Notes under the pieces: model-generated | Seen by the model: the letters and a program-made list of their open reading frames with translations, nothing else | Databases searched by the model: none | What the model was told of the DNA's origin: nothing | Position numbers and translations under genes: made by a program | Shown here: positions 1 to 7,203 of the stretch, in pieces | How positions within the stretch are numbered: position 1 is the stretch's first letter | Layout of the letters: the number at the start of each line of letters is the position of its first letter | Assembly: GCF_028553745.1 (NCBI RefSeq) | Contig: NZ_CP067131.1 | Location: 124,001 to 188,000 of the forward strand | Direction of reading: 5' to 3' | Source of the DNA: Paracoccus seriniphilus | GTDB lineage: Bacteria > Pseudomonadota > Alphaproteobacteria > Rhodobacterales > Rhodobacteraceae | Length of the DNA stretch: 64,000 nt

Positions 1-905
1 TGGCACAGATCGAACCGGATGAGGTTTACAACCTGGGCGCGCAATCACATGTTGCCGTCAGTTTCGAGGCGCCGGAATACACGGCCGATGTCGATGCGAT
101 TGGCACCCTGCGGATGCTTGAGGCAATTCGCTTTCTGAAGCTGGAAAAGAAGACACGTTTCTATCAGGCTTCGACATCCGAGCTTTACGGCCTGGTACAG
201 GAAACACCGCAGCGTGAGACAACGCCCTTCCACCCGCGTTCGCCCTATGCCGTGGCGAAGATGTATGCCTATTGGATCACGGTCAATTACCGTGAAGCCT
301 ATGGCATGTTTGCCTGCAACGGCATCTTGTTCAACCATGAAAGCCCACGCCGCGGCGAGACTTTCGTGACGCGCAAGATCACGCGCGGGCTTGCCAATAT
401 CGCGCAGGGGCTGGAACCCTGTCTGTATATGGGCAACCTTGATGCGCTGCGTGACTGGGGCCACGCCAAGGATTATGTCCGCATGCAGTGGATGATGCTG
501 CAGTGCGACACGCCCGAGGATTTCGTCATTGCGACCGGGAAACAATATTCGGTCCGCGAGTTCATCACCTGGGCGGCCGAGGATCTGGGCATTGAACTGG
601 AGTTCCGTGGCAGTGGAATCGACGAGATCGCCGTTGTCGCGTCGGTGAGTGGAGACAAGGCCCCGGCGCTGTCCCCCGGTGATGTCATCCTGCGGATCGA
701 CCCGCGCTATTTCCGCCCCGCCGAGGTCGAGACGCTGCTGGGCGACCCGACCAAGGCACGTGAGCGCTTGGGCTGGGAGCCGCAGATCACGGCAAGGGAA
801 ATGTGTGCTGAAATGGTGGCTGCGGATCTGATTACCGCCAAGCGTCAAGCCTTGCTGACCGAGCATGGAATGGCGCTTGCCGTTTCAGTCGAGGATCACG
901 GCTGA
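1..905 (+). CDS. gmd: GDP-mannose 4,6-dehydratase, 5'-truncated by window edge
   Basis: The enzyme converts GDP-D-mannose to GDP-4-keto-6-deoxy-D-mannose with bound NADP, the entry step to GDP-fucose, colitose and perosamine. The reading frame is open from base 3, so the N-terminal Rossmann glycine motif lies outside the window. The retained part starts near YNLGAQSHV, followed by [17 protein letters not shown] and the STSELYG stretch. The [12 protein letters not shown] segment carries the catalytic Tyr-x3-Lys, and [17 protein letters not shown] is typical of GMD. The stop is at 903-905. The next gene starts 35 bases downstream and uses this product. Family identity is very clear; only the start is missing. 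Confidence 0.93.
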   Translation, partial: AQIEPDEVYNLGAQSHVAVSFEAPEYTADVDAIGTLRMLEAIRFLKLEKKTRFYQASTSELYGLVQETPQRETTPFHPRSPYAVAKMYAYWITVNYREAYGMFACNGILFNHESPRRGETFVTRKITRGLANIAQGLEPCLYMGNLDALRDWGHAKDYVRMQWMMLQCDTPEDFVIATGKQYSVREFITWAAEDLGIELEFRGSGIDEIAVVASVSGDKAPALSPGDVILRIDPRYFRPAEVETLLGDPTKARERLGWEPQITAREMCAEMVAADLITAKRQALLTEHGMALAVSVEDHG

Positions 906-939
906 GTTGCTACGGCCCCAGGAAGGAAACAAGGACGCC

Positions 940-1884
940 ATGTCCCAGAATACGCAAAAGCCGGTTTTGCTTGTCACCGGTGCCAATGGCATGGTCGGGC
1001 AGAATATTCTTGCCCATCCAAAGGCGGCCGAGTGGCAGATTCAGGCCCCCGGCTCGGCCGAACTGGATCTGCGCGATCGCGCCGCCGTTGATGACTGGAT
1101 GCGTGATCATCGCCCGGATGCGATTGTCCATGCTGCCGGGGTTGTCGGCGGAATCCATGCCAATATGGCCGAGCCGGTCCGCTTTCTGGCGGACAATACG
1201 CTGATTGGCGTCAATGTGGTGACCGCTGCACTGGCCGCAGGCATTCCGACCCTGATCAATCTGGGGTCAAGCTGCATCTACCCCAAGGATATTGGCAGCG
1301 GGTTGCGTGAAGATTGCATCCTGACAGGTCCGCTGGAGCCGACCAATGAAGGATATGCACTGGCCAAGATCACGACGATGCGTCTGTGCGAATATGCCAT
1401 GCGCGAAAATCCCGATCTGAACTACAAGACCCTGATCCCCTGCAATCTCTATGGGCGCTGGGACAAGTTCGATCCGCGACATTCGCATCTGGTGCCCGCG
1501 ATCATTCACAAGGTGCACAGTGCAAAGCAGCAGGGATTGTCCGCGGTCGAGATCTGGGGCGATGGCACCGCGCGGCGTGAATTCATGTATGCCGGTGATC
1601 TGGCCGATGCCGTCCTGCGGGCGCTGGCCGATCCGGCATCCTTGCCCGACACATTGAATATCGGGCTGGGGCATGACCATTCGATCAATGATTACTATGC
1701 CATCATCGCCAAGGTCATCGGCTGGGACGGGCAGTTCACCCATGACCTGACACGCCCTGTCGGGATGAAACAGAAACTTCTGGATATCAGCGCCCAGACC
1801 GATTGGGGCTGGTCGGCACCAACCTCTCTGGAGGACGGTATCCGCGCCACATATGACTTTTACCTGCAGGAGCATTCGCAATGA
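940..1884 (+). CDS. GDP-4-keto-6-deoxymannose epimerase/reductase family (GDP-fucose or GDP-colitose synthase)
   Basis: An NAD(P)-binding SDR-type epimerase/reductase of 314 residues. It would perform C3/C5 or C5 epimerisation and C4 reduction of a 4-keto GDP-sugar. It shows VTGANGMVG near the N-terminus, the GSSCIYP motif, YALAKI (Tyr-x3-Lys) and NLYGRWDKFDPRHSHLVPAII, all typical of Fcl/WcaG. I chose ATG 940 because AGGAAGG lies 13 bases upstream; an in-frame ATG at 865 would overlap gmd and adds an unlikely tail. Its stop overlaps the next start (ATGA at 1881-1884), so the two are translationally coupled. ColC of the colitose pathway is homologous to Fcl. Because the next gene is ColD-like, GDP-colitose synthase is as likely as GDP-fucose synthase. 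Confidence 0.85.
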   Translation: MSQNTQKPVLLVTGANGMVGQNILAHPKAAEWQIQAPGSAELDLRDRAAVDDWMRDHRPDAIVHAAGVVGGIHANMAEPVRFLADNTLIGVNVVTAALAAGIPTLINLGSSCIYPKDIGSGLREDCILTGPLEPTNEGYALAKITTMRLCEYAMRENPDLNYKTLIPCNLYGRWDKFDPRHSHLVPAIIHKVHSAKQQGLSAVEIWGDGTARREFMYAGDLADAVLRALADPASLPDTLNIGLGHDHSINDYYAIIAKVIGWDGQFTHDLTRPVGMKQKLLDISAQTDWGWSAPTSLEDGIRATYDFYLQEHSQ

Positions 1885-3053
1885 CCGTTCGTTTCCCCTT
1901 GGCCACATCCTCATGGGACGACGCCGAGCTTGCAGCGCTTCAGCGGGTGATCGCTTCGGATCGGTATTCGATGGGACAGGAAGTCGCGCGTTTCGAGCGC
2001 GAATTTGCCGCCTATACCGGCAGCCGCTTTGCCGTCATGGTCAATTCGGGGTCCTCGGCCAATCTCGTCATGGTCGCGGCGCTGCGCTATACGCAAAACA
2101 AGGAACTGCGCCTTGAACCCGGTGACGAGGTCATCGTGCCCGCGGTGTCATGGTCCACGACCTTCTATCCGTTGCACCAATACGGGCTGAAGATGAAGTT
2201 CGTCGATATCGATCTCGATACGCTGAATTATGATCTGAAGGCGCTGGAAGAGGCGGTGACCGACCGCACGCGCGCCATCATGGCGGTGAATCTGTTGGGC
2301 AACCCCAATGACTTCGACCGTATCCGTGCGATCATCGGGGAACGCGATATCGTTCTGATCGAAGACAATTGTGAATCCATGGGCGCGACTTTCCAGGGCC
2401 GTCAGGCCGGCACTTTCGGGGTAATGGGCACCTACTCCAGCTTCTTCTCGCACCATATCTCGACCATGGAAGGCGGATTGGTCGTGACCGATGATGAAGA
2501 ACTGTATCACGTTCTTCTGGCCCTGCGCGCCCATGGCTGGACGCGCAATCTGCCCAAGAACAACCATGTGACGGGCGAGAAAAGCGACGATCCCTTCGAG
2601 GAAAGTTTCCGCTTTGTCCTGCCGGGCTACAACCTGCGCCCGCTGGAGATGTCGGGTGCGCTGGGACTGGAGCAGCTGAAGAAACTGCCGGAACTGATCA
2701 AGGGGCGTCAGGCCAATGGCCAGCGTTTCGTCGAGGCCATGCGAGACCACCCGGTCTTTCGCGTCCAGCAAGAGACCGGCAACAGCAGCTGGTTCGGTTT
2801 CGCGCTGATCATTCGCCCTGAACCGGGGCTGACGCGTCGACAGGTCATTGATCGTTTCGATGAGCTGGGTTTCGAAACGCGACCTATTGTCAGTGGCAAT
2901 TTCACCAAGAACCCGGTTCTGCAGATGATGGATCACAGCCTGCACGGTCAGATGACCAATGCCGACAATATCGACCGCAATGGCTTCTTCATCGGCAATC
3001 ATCATTATGATTTCAGCGAGGCCATCGACACGGTCAAGGCCTTTCGCGCCTGA
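1881..3053 (+). CDS. DegT/DnrJ/EryC1-family PLP enzyme, ColD-like GDP-4-keto-6-deoxymannose 3-dehydratase
   Basis: A 390-residue member of the sugar aminotransferase superfamily, close to the length of E. coli ColD. The usual Schiff-base lysine region reads SSFFSHHISTMEGG, with His191-His192 where aminotransferases have Lys. This substitution is the hallmark of the ColD/RfbH-type 3-dehydratases, which hold PLP/PMP non-covalently and remove the C3 hydroxyl. Other PLP-site features are NSGSSAN (residues 55-61) and EDNCESMG (161-168). Start ATG 1881 overlaps the upstream stop. Together with gmd and the reductase this fits synthesis of a GDP-3,6-dideoxyhexose such as L-colitose for LPS or capsule. 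The exact sugar is inferred; a GDP-perosamine aminotransferase is disfavoured by the missing lysine. Confidence 0.82.
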   Translation: MTVRFPLATSSWDDAELAALQRVIASDRYSMGQEVARFEREFAAYTGSRFAVMVNSGSSANLVMVAALRYTQNKELRLEPGDEVIVPAVSWSTTFYPLHQYGLKMKFVDIDLDTLNYDLKALEEAVTDRTRAIMAVNLLGNPNDFDRIRAIIGERDIVLIEDNCESMGATFQGRQAGTFGVMGTYSSFFSHHISTMEGGLVVTDDEELYHVLLALRAHGWTRNLPKNNHVTGEKSDDPFEESFRFVLPGYNLRPLEMSGALGLEQLKKLPELIKGRQANGQRFVEAMRDHPVFRVQQETGNSSWFGFALIIRPEPGLTRRQVIDRFDELGFETRPIVSGNFTKNPVLQMMDHSLHGQMTNADNIDRNGFFIGNHHYDFSEAIDTVKAFRA

Positions 3054-3088
3054 GCGACGGCAGGGGGCCCGGAGCAACGGACATGGAA

Positions 3089-3118
3089 AAGGCCGCAGCG
3101 GGTGATCGCTGCGGCCTT
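3089..3118. terminator. Bidirectional hairpin terminator between convergent genes
   Basis: An 11-bp perfect stem (3089-3099 with 3108-3118, AAGGCCGCAGC) has an 8-base loop. It lies between the stop of the ColD-like gene and the stop of the leftward metQ gene. On the minus strand the stem is followed by TTTT, so it serves the metNIQ transcript best. Confidence 0.75.
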
Positions 3119-3135
3119 GATCTTTCGGGATGCGC

Positions 3136-3912
3136 TTACCAGCTGGTCAGCACGGCCCCCTGATACTTGTCCTCGATGAAGGCTTTGACCTCGTCGCTGT
3201 GATAGGCGGCGAGCAGATCCTTGACCCAGGGCTGGTCTTCATCACCCTTGCGAACAACGATGATGTTCACATAGGGGCTGTCGGCCTTTTCCATCGCGAT
3301 GGAGTCGTCCTTGGGGCTCAGCCCCGAAGCCAGGGCGTAATTGGTATTGATGATGGCGATATCTGCATCGGCGAGGGCGCGGGGCAGTTGTGCCGCATCA
3401 AGTTCCAGGAAGGACAGGTCATGGGGGTTCTCGGTCACGTCCAGCGGGCTGGGCACCAGGCCGGTATCCTCGGCCAGCGTGATCAGGCCCAGATCCTGAA
3501 GCAGCAGCAGTGCGCGTCCGCCATTGGTGGGATCGTTCGGGATGGCGACCTGGGCACCTTCTGGCAGATCGGCCATGTCGGTGATCTTGTCGGAATAGAT
3601 TCCCATCGGCGTGGTGATCGTCGTGCCGACCTCGACCAGTTCAAAACCGCGATCCTTCATCTGGTTTTCCAGATAGGGCCGGTGCTGGAAGCTGTTGGCC
3701 TCAAGGTCGCCGTCGGCGACGGCCTGATTGGGAACGACGTAATCCGAAAATTCGATGACTTCGATGTTCAGCCCGCGGGGTTTGGCGATCTTGGCGACCT
3801 CTTCCATGATCTCGGCATGTTCGCCCGGCGAAACACCAACCTTGATATCTTCGGCCAGCGCCGAAGTCGCCGAGAGGGCGAATACGGAAATCAGAGTTGC
3901 AATGCGCAGCAT
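3136..3912 (-). CDS. metQ: D-methionine ABC transporter substrate-binding protein (NlpA/MetQ family)
   Basis: A 258-residue periplasmic binding protein that captures D/L-methionine for MetNI. It begins with a signal peptide (MLRIATLISVFALSATSALA, probable cleavage before EDIKVG). There is no lipobox cysteine, so it is probably a soluble periplasmic protein rather than a lipoprotein. Family segments include the VGVSPGEHAEIMEEV start of the mature domain, FSDYVVPNQAVADGDLEANSFQH, and AIPNDPTNGGRALLLLQ. It is the last gene of metN-metI-metQ, 30 bases after metI, with a strong hairpin just beyond its stop. Substrate assignment rests on the family and the operon. Confidence 0.9.
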   Translation of the reverse strand: MLRIATLISVFALSATSALAEDIKVGVSPGEHAEIMEEVAKIAKPRGLNIEVIEFSDYVVPNQAVADGDLEANSFQHRPYLENQMKDRGFELVEVGTTITTPMGIYSDKITDMADLPEGAQVAIPNDPTNGGRALLLLQDLGLITLAEDTGLVPSPLDVTENPHDLSFLELDAAQLPRALADADIAIINTNYALASGLSPKDDSIAMEKADSPYVNIIVVRKGDEDQPWVKDLLAAYHSDEVKAFIEDKYQGAVLTSW

Positions 3913-3942
3913 CGGATGGCTCCTTTCTTGTCTGCGTTGAAA

Positions 3943-4617
3943 TCAGTTGCCGCGATTGCGCGACGCACGTTTGTCGACACGGGCGGCAATCCACTCACCG
4001 GCGGATTGCACCAGTTGCACCATGACGATCAAGATGATGACGACGGCCAGCATCACATCGGGCATGAAGCGCTGATAGCCATAGCGAATGCCCAGATCGC
4101 CAAGGCCTTCGCCGCCGACCGCCCCGACCATCGCGGAATAACCGATCAGGCTGACGACAGCTAGCGTGAGGCCCAGCATGATGCCGGGCAGGGCTTCGCG
4201 GATCAGAACCTTGCGGATGATCTGCAAAGGCGTCGCCCCCATGGCGCGCGAGGCCTCGATCAATCCCGAATCCACCTCGCGGATCGCGTTCTCGACCAGT
4301 CGGGCGATGAAGGGCGTTGCCGCAATCGTCAGCGGCACGATGGCGGCATTGGTTCCGATCGAGGTCCCCACCAGCGCACGCGTGAAGGGGATGATTGCAA
4401 CGACCAGAATGATGAAGGGGACCGAACGCGCGGCGTTGACGATCAGCCCAAGGACCTTGTTGATCAGCGGGGCCGACAGCAATTCGCCACGTTGCGAGGT
4501 GGCCAGAAACACCCCCAGCGGCAGGCCGAACAGGGTGCCAAGGATGGTCGAGATCAGCACCATGTAGCCGGTTTGCAATGTGGCTTCGATCAGCAGGGAA
4601 ATCACGTTAGCGGACAT
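3943..4617 (-). CDS. metI: D-methionine ABC transporter permease
   Basis: A 224-residue inner-membrane permease with about five predicted hydrophobic segments. The binding-protein-dependent transport EAA-type loop is visible as EASRAMGATPLQIIRKVLIREALPG, the contact site for the ATPase. Its start overlaps the 3' end of metN by 11 bases, the usual metNI arrangement. The tail ends in a basic cytoplasmic stretch (DKRASRNRGN). Together with MetN and MetQ it forms the high-affinity methionine importer of the MUT family. Confidence 0.92.
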   Translation of the reverse strand: MSANVISLLIEATLQTGYMVLISTILGTLFGLPLGVFLATSQRGELLSAPLINKVLGLIVNAARSVPFIILVVAIIPFTRALVGTSIGTNAAIVPLTIAATPFIARLVENAIREVDSGLIEASRAMGATPLQIIRKVLIREALPGIMLGLTLAVVSLIGYSAMVGAVGGEGLGDLGIRYGYQRFMPDVMLAVVIILIVMVQLVQSAGEWIAARVDKRASRNRGN

Positions 4618-5668
4618 AGCCCAGCACCTCCGTCAGCAGGCCGTGGCGTTCAAGATAGGCGCGCGCTTCGGCACCGCGCGCCGCATTCAGGGAAATCAGC
4701 AGGTTGCCGAAGGGATGCGTGCCGATTTCCTCGATGGCACCGGCAAGAATATTGACATCAATGCCCAGATCCGTGCCAAGACGCGCCAGCATCGGATCGG
4801 TCGCATGGCGACCCGCGAAGGTGACGCGAATGACTTCCTGTTCATCCGCGCCCGACGGCGCATCCTGAATCCGCCCTGACAGAAACGCCGGCAGCTTGAC
4901 ACCGGTAACACCGGACAGGAACGAACGTGTCGTGGGATGGGCCGAACGAACAAACACATCATATGTGGGGCCGGCCTCGACGATCCGCCCGCCATCAATC
5001 ACTGCCATCTGACTGGCAATATCGCGCACGACCCCCATTTCGTGGGTAATCAGCACGATGGTCAGGCCAAGATCGCGATTGATGTCGCGCAGCAGCGTCA
5101 GGACAGTCTGGGTGGTTTCCGGGTCGAGCGCCGAAGTCGCCTCATCCGACAGCAGCACCTTGGGCCGCGTGGCAAGTGCCCGCGCAATGCCGACCCGTTG
5201 CTTCTGGCCGCCGGAAAGTTCGGCCGGATAGCGGTCGCGATGGGTTTCTAAGCCGACGCGCTGGATCAACTCGCTGACGCGCGGGCGGATTTCCGATGTC
5301 TGAACACCGGCGATTTCCAGCGGCAGCGCAATATTGTCAAAGACGGTTCGCTGCGCCATCAGGTTGAAATGCTGGAAGATCATCCCGACATCGCGCCGGA
5401 TGGCCCGCAATTTTGCGCCCTTGGCGCGCCCGACATCCTGGCCATCGACCGTGACGGTTCCGCTGGTCGGCCGTTCCAGCCCGTTCACCATGCGCAGCAG
5501 TGTCGATTTGCCGGCCCCGGATCGACCGATGATACCGCAGATCGCACCGGCTTCGACGTCCAGCGACACATCTTGCAGTGCGGTGACAGTGGTGCCGTCT
5601 GCGCCGGCAAAGGATTTTCCGACGCGCTCGAAATGAATGGAGGCACCGGTTGTTGCAGTCCGAGTCAT
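4607..5668 (-). CDS. metN: D-methionine ABC transporter ATP-binding protein
   Basis: A 353-residue ATPase. Walker A GRSGAGKST is at residues 48-56, with Q-loop region MIFQHFNLMAQRTVFDN, ABC signature LSGGQKQR, Walker B VLLSDEATSALDPE and the switch histidine in LITHEMG. The C-terminal about 100 residues match a NIL domain, which binds methionine and inhibits transport when the internal pool is high. It is the first gene of a leftward metNIQ operon. The start at 5668 is preceded by only a weak GGA. No SAM riboswitch could be recognised in the 290-base divergent region to the formylglycine-generating enzyme gene. Confidence 0.95.
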   Translation of the reverse strand: MTRTATTGASIHFERVGKSFAGADGTTVTALQDVSLDVEAGAICGIIGRSGAGKSTLLRMVNGLERPTSGTVTVDGQDVGRAKGAKLRAIRRDVGMIFQHFNLMAQRTVFDNIALPLEIAGVQTSEIRPRVSELIQRVGLETHRDRYPAELSGGQKQRVGIARALATRPKVLLSDEATSALDPETTQTVLTLLRDINRDLGLTIVLITHEMGVVRDIASQMAVIDGGRIVEAGPTYDVFVRSAHPTTRSFLSGVTGVKLPAFLSGRIQDAPSGADEQEVIRVTFAGRHATDPMLARLGTDLGIDVNILAGAIEEIGTHPFGNLLISLNAARGAEARAYLERHGLLTEVLGYVR

Positions 5669-5955
5669 TGTCCAAATAACCTGCTGAGATCCCGCGGGGA
5701 TTGCCCCATTCGCCCATGCAGCGCAAGATGACCACCCCCAGCGGCATCAAAATCGTGAAATCGGGAAATCATTCCGGCAGTTTTTGCCCCGTTGCAGCAA
5801 TTGTTCGGCTTTTCGAGGGCTTCTCCGAACGGGGATTGCCATGATTGCACACGGCTTTTCTTTCTCTGATGAATGGGTGTATCCCGCATTGTGCAAGAGA
5901 CCATCACGATCGCGCCCCTGCAATGGGCGCGCCAGAAGACACAAGGGGATATCGC

Positions 5956-6957
5956 ATGACCGAGGATTGTAGACCCAAGGCATGCTGCGGCAGCACCCGC
6001 GCGGAAATGGGCGGCGCCAGCCAGCATCGAGATGCGGAATTCCTGCGTCTGGCACAGGCGGTCCAACCTGCCGCTCCCGAGGTGACGGCGCAGTTGCGCG
6101 AACGCCTGAAGCCCATTCCCGGCGGTATCTATGAGATGGGCGCGCGCAAATCGACCTATCCCGCCGATCTGGACAGCCCGCGGCGCAAGGTCAAGCTGCG
6201 CCCCTTTCTGATGTCGCCCTTCAGTGTCACCAATGCCGATTACGCGCGGTTCGTCGAAGCCACCGGCTATCGCACAGTGGCCGAGCAGGAGGGCTGGACC
6301 TTTGTCTTTCACCTGTTGCTTCCCGATCCCTCGGCATGGCCCGAAAGCCCTCCGGGGCTGCATTGGTGGCGGCGGGTCGACGGAGCCTGCTGGTCCGCCC
6401 CTGAAGGTCCGGGCACGGATATATCCGGGCGTGAAGATCACCCGGTCACCCATGTCGCATGGTATGACGCGCTGGCCTATTGCAACTGGTCTGGGCTGCG
6501 CTTGCCCACGGAAGCCGAATGGGAACGCGCGGCGCGTGGTGGCCTGGCCAAGCGCAAATTCCCCTGGGGGGACGAGATGAAGCCCGGCGGTGAATTTGCC
6601 ATGAACACCTTTCAGGGCGAATTCCCGATGCGCAATACCGGCGAAGATGGCTGGATCGGCACCGCACCGGTTGATGCCTTCCGCCCGAATGGCTATGGCA
6701 TGTACAATATGACCGGCAATGTCTGGGAATGGGTCGCTGATCTCTTCGGGCCGCGGCCACCGGCAGGGCGCTTGCCCGACTTCGATCCGCGCGGGGCCGA
6801 CAGCGGCTATGCCCGTGTCCAGCGTGGCGGATCCTATCTGTGCCACGCCAGCTATTGTGATCGCTATCACGTGCATTCGCGGACGCGGAACGATCCCGAC
6901 AGTTCGACCGGCAACTGCGGATTCCGCGTCGCCAGCGACATTCCCGATGGGGATTGA
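5956..6957 (+). CDS. Formylglycine-generating enzyme (sulfatase-activating, SUMF1/FGE family)
   Basis: The copper-dependent oxidase oxidises the Cys in CxPxR of sulfatases to C-alpha-formylglycine. The protein has 333 residues. The C-terminal GGSYLCHASYCDRYHVHSR carries the active-site pair Cys296 and Cys301, followed by NCGFRVA, which matches genuine FGEs rather than general FGE-like domains. The LPTEAEWERAARGG, NMTGNVWEWVAD and AWYDALAYCNW motifs are also family hallmarks. The N-terminus has a Cys-rich start (DCRPKACCGS) as in many bacterial FGEs. I chose ATG 5956 because AAGGGG lies just upstream; an in-frame start at 5845 would add 37 unrelated residues. No sulfatase gene is visible in the window, so its client must be elsewhere. 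Confidence 0.9.
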   Translation: MTEDCRPKACCGSTRAEMGGASQHRDAEFLRLAQAVQPAAPEVTAQLRERLKPIPGGIYEMGARKSTYPADLDSPRRKVKLRPFLMSPFSVTNADYARFVEATGYRTVAEQEGWTFVFHLLLPDPSAWPESPPGLHWWRRVDGACWSAPEGPGTDISGREDHPVTHVAWYDALAYCNWSGLRLPTEAEWERAARGGLAKRKFPWGDEMKPGGEFAMNTFQGEFPMRNTGEDGWIGTAPVDAFRPNGYGMYNMTGNVWEWVADLFGPRPPAGRLPDFDPRGADSGYARVQRGGSYLCHASYCDRYHVHSRTRNDPDSSTGNCGFRVASDIPDGD

Positions 6958-7203
6958 GCCGATTCCGGCGTCACCTGTTGCGGAAAATCGGAAGAATCCG
7001 GCCTGACGCGGCCCGCACGTGCGATCGGGAAACGCATGGATGTCGTTGCGATCACTCAATTTGACGCATTCGTTCTATTTCTCGATGTTGCTTGTCGCAA
7101 TATTGCGCAGAACGGGGCGGGGTTTGCGCCGTCCTGCCGCGCAGGGGCACCGTGACAGCCGGCATGGGGCACGCAAAAGAAACGGGTACAAAAGGAATCA
7201 ACG

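Noticed and set aside
5669..5850. Possible SAM riboswitch in the metN leader
   Set aside because: No match to the paired elements of SAM-II, SAM-V or SAM/SAH riboswitches could be built by eye; only AT-rich divergent DNA was seen.
7061..7089. TTGACG as a -35 box for the DAO-GcvT gene
   Set aside because: The corresponding -10 hexamer (GATGTT) is too poor to support a promoter call.
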